A DNA stretch of 8,731 nt from Cyclobacteriaceae bacterium (GTDB lineage: Bacteria > Bacteroidota > Bacteroidia > Cytophagales > Cyclobacteriaceae): positions 1 through 8,731 of the forward strand of contig JAIENH010000385.1 in assembly GCA_019751475.1 (NCBI GenBank). The letters are read 5' to 3'. Positions 7,148-8,731 of the stretch are shown piece by piece. A program made the position numbers and the translations under genes. Each line of letters opens with the position of its first letter. Within the stretch, counting starts at the first letter, position 1. Below the pieces are notes generated by a model. It ran no database searches. It had not been told where the DNA came from and worked only from the letters and a program-made list of their open reading frames with translations.

Positions 7148-7161
7148 ATGACTTTTATCAA
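7148..7161. promoter_or_regulatory. Crp/Fnr-like operator in the divergent efflux / P-type ATPase intergenic region
   Basis: ATGAC-TTTT-ATCAA has one half identical to the site at 3485 and the other half identical to an Fnr half-site; the TGA/TCA core is symmetrical with a six-base gap. It lies 98 bases from the adaptor start and 63 bases before the P-type ATPase start, so it could serve both directions. For the efflux operon its centre is about -65. For the ATPase a poor -7 candidate, TAGCTTAA (7185-7192), would place it near -45. Confidence 0.55.
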
Positions 7162-7224
7162 TGTGATCGCATCTGAATTCTGGGTAGCTTAACGGGATTT
7201 TAACACTCGATCAAATTCTCTTGA

Positions 7225-8731
7225 ATGGAACAGGGCCTCTCTTCATCACAGGTAAAGCAACGGCTAAAAGAGTATGGATTTAATGAACTGCCATCAGCCA
7301 AACCCAGGAGTATTTGGCGTATTGCCCTTGAAGTAGTAAAGGAACCCATGTTTCTTTTATTGATCAGTTGTGCTTCACTCTATGTGGTGCTGGGAGATTA
7401 CAGAGAAGGTATCATTTTGCTTTCGGCCATCTTCGTTATCATTGGTATTACATTCTATCAATCCCAAAAGACTGAACGCGCCCTGGAGGCACTAAAAAAC
7501 TTATCGTCTCCACGTGCGCTGGTGATACGCGATGGGAATGAAACTCGAATTGCCGGCCGGGAAGTAGTACCAGGAGACGTTTTAATTGTAAATGAAGGAG
7601 ACCGTATAGCTGCCGATGCCACTTTGATAGAAGCACTTAATTTATCAATTGATGAATCGCTGTTAACGGGAGAGTCAGTAGCAGTCAGTAAAACAACGGA
7701 CGAAAGCGCTAAATCAATGGTCTTTAGTGGCACGTTGGTGGTGCAGGGAAAAGGGCTGGCAAAAGTCATTGCCACCGGAGTGCAGTCACAATTTGGAAAA
7801 ATTGGCATGTCGCTTAAAAATATTGAGCAGGATGAAACGCGACTGCAAATTGAAATGAAAGCATTGATCAAGAAGTTGTTGATCGGAGGTGCTTTCTTGA
7901 GTCTGGCGGTTGTTGTCGCGTTTTATTTTTCTCGTGGAAATTTTATCCAGTCCTTGCTGAATGGATTGGCAGCTTCGATGGCCATCCTTCCGGAGGAATT
8001 TCCTGTTGTACTTACGATTTTTCTGGCCCTGGGCGCTTGGCGTCTTTCCCAACAAAAAGTGCTGACACGCAGCCCTTCGGCTATTGAAACCCTGGGATCG
8101 GCCACCGTGCTTTGCTCGGATAAAACAGGAACCATTACCCAGAATAAAATGGAAGTGGCTGTATTGTATGATGGAACACAAACAATTACCCGCGAACAAT
8201 TTGAAAAGACAGAGAACACGTTTACACAGTTACTGCGGGTGGGCTTTCGCGCCTCTCAACATAACTCCATTGACCCCATGGAGCTTGCTATCCAAAGAAA
8301 GCACGAGGAAACGTCTAGACAGCCCAGCGAACAGCATAACATTGTACGCGAGTATCCATTGAGTAAGCAATTACTTGCCATGACACGCGTGTTGCAAAAC
8401 AGTGAGGATCTGTCAACAACTGTTTCTGCCAAAGGCGCACCTGAAACCGTCTTTGAATTGTGTCGCATGAGTGAACATGATAGGGCTAAACACCTGGCGG
8501 CTGTGCATCAAATGGCGGAGCAAGGGTATCGCGTCATAGCCGTTGCCGAAGCTTCGCATCCAAGCCACTTACCGGAGACACAGACTGGTTTTGATTTTTC
8601 GTTTCTTGGGTTAATCGGATTGGAAGATCCCATCCGTCCCGAGGTGCCTCAGGCTATTCGCGAGTGTCGGGAAGCAGGCATCGCTGTGGTTATGATTACG
8701 GGTGATTTTCCGGTCACTGCCAGAAGTATTG
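7225..8731 (+). CDS. Cation-transporting P-type ATPase (P2-like), 3' end missing
   Basis: The 502 visible residues are the N-terminal part of a P-type ATPase that would pump a cation across the inner membrane. An in-frame TGA directly precedes the ATG at 7225, which fixes the start. A cation-ATPase N-terminal segment (GLSSSQVKQRLKEYGFNELP) leads into helices at about 40-57 and 60-79. The actuator domain has TGES (148-151); helices three and four are at about 216-236 and 245-273, with PEEFP at 256-260 in place of the PEGLP of calcium pumps. The phosphorylation motif is CSDKTGT with Asp299. KGAPE (403-407) marks the nucleotide domain, then LEDPIRPE and ITGDFPVTA begin the hinge. There is no CPC/CPx motif or heavy-metal domain, so it is not a copper or zinc exporter; calcium, magnesium or another ion is possible. 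Coding continues to the window edge with no frameshift. It faces away from the efflux operon and shares the operator region. Confidence 0.95.
   Translation, partial: MEQGLSSSQVKQRLKEYGFNELPSAKPRSIWRIALEVVKEPMFLLLISCASLYVVLGDYREGIILLSAIFVIIGITFYQSQKTERALEALKNLSSPRALVIRDGNETRIAGREVVPGDVLIVNEGDRIAADATLIEALNLSIDESLLTGESVAVSKTTDESAKSMVFSGTLVVQGKGLAKVIATGVQSQFGKIGMSLKNIEQDETRLQIEMKALIKKLLIGGAFLSLAVVVAFYFSRGNFIQSLLNGLAASMAILPEEFPVVLTIFLALGAWRLSQQKVLTRSPSAIETLGSATVLCSDKTGTITQNKMEVAVLYDGTQTITREQFEKTENTFTQLLRVGFRASQHNSIDPMELAIQRKHEETSRQPSEQHNIVREYPLSKQLLAMTRVLQNSEDLSTTVSAKGAPETVFELCRMSEHDRAKHLAAVHQMAEQGYRVIAVAEASHPSHLPETQTGFDFSFLGLIGLEDPIRPEVPQAIRECREAGIAVVMITGDFPVTARSI

Noticed and set aside
7458..8219. 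Several minus-strand open frames of 98 to 137 codons across the P-type ATPase region
   Set aside because: They are antisense to a strongly conserved coding sequence and their translations show no recognisable domain.

Overview
The window looks like chromosome from a member of the Bacteroidota, probably Cytophagales-like. This rests on gene content and protein style, on the scarcity of Shine-Dalgarno sequences, and on two good matches to the TAnnTTTG -7 element typical of that phylum. No rRNA, tRNA, transposase, CRISPR array or phage gene is visible. Genes are tightly packed and no gap exceeds about 180 bases.

Layout. (1) Bases 1-2104, plus strand: the 3' part of a PAS-containing histidine kinase overlaps by ATGA a response regulator in which a receiver domain is fused to a Crp/Fnr-type sensor fold and helix-turn-helix. 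(2) Bases 2133-3407, minus strand: a two-gene operon of an FMN split-barrel (NimA/PNPOx-like) flavoprotein followed by a double-domain universal stress protein. (3) Bases 3535-7049, minus strand: a likely four-gene unit of lipoprotein membrane-fusion adaptor, FtsX/MacB-type permease, LolD/MacB-type ATPase and a DinB-fold protein. (4) Bases 7225-8731, plus strand: a cation-transporting P-type ATPase that runs off the window.

The most interesting signal is regulatory. Two near-identical Crp/Fnr-like palindromes, ATGAC-TTTT-GTCAT at 3485-3498 and ATGAC-TTTT-ATCAA at 7148-7161, lie upstream of the flavoprotein/stress-protein operon and of the efflux operon. Each palindrome centre is exactly 58.5 bases upstream of the last G of a perfect TAnnTTTG box, and the copies match at 12 of 14 positions. 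The only Crp/Fnr-type regulator visible is the receiver-fused one encoded next door.

The inferred model is a local phosphorelay: the PAS kinase phosphorylates the receiver-Crp protein, which activates stress-protein, flavoprotein and efflux genes, and perhaps the divergent P-type ATPase, from Crp-style operators. The inducing signal and transported substrates cannot be read from the sequence.
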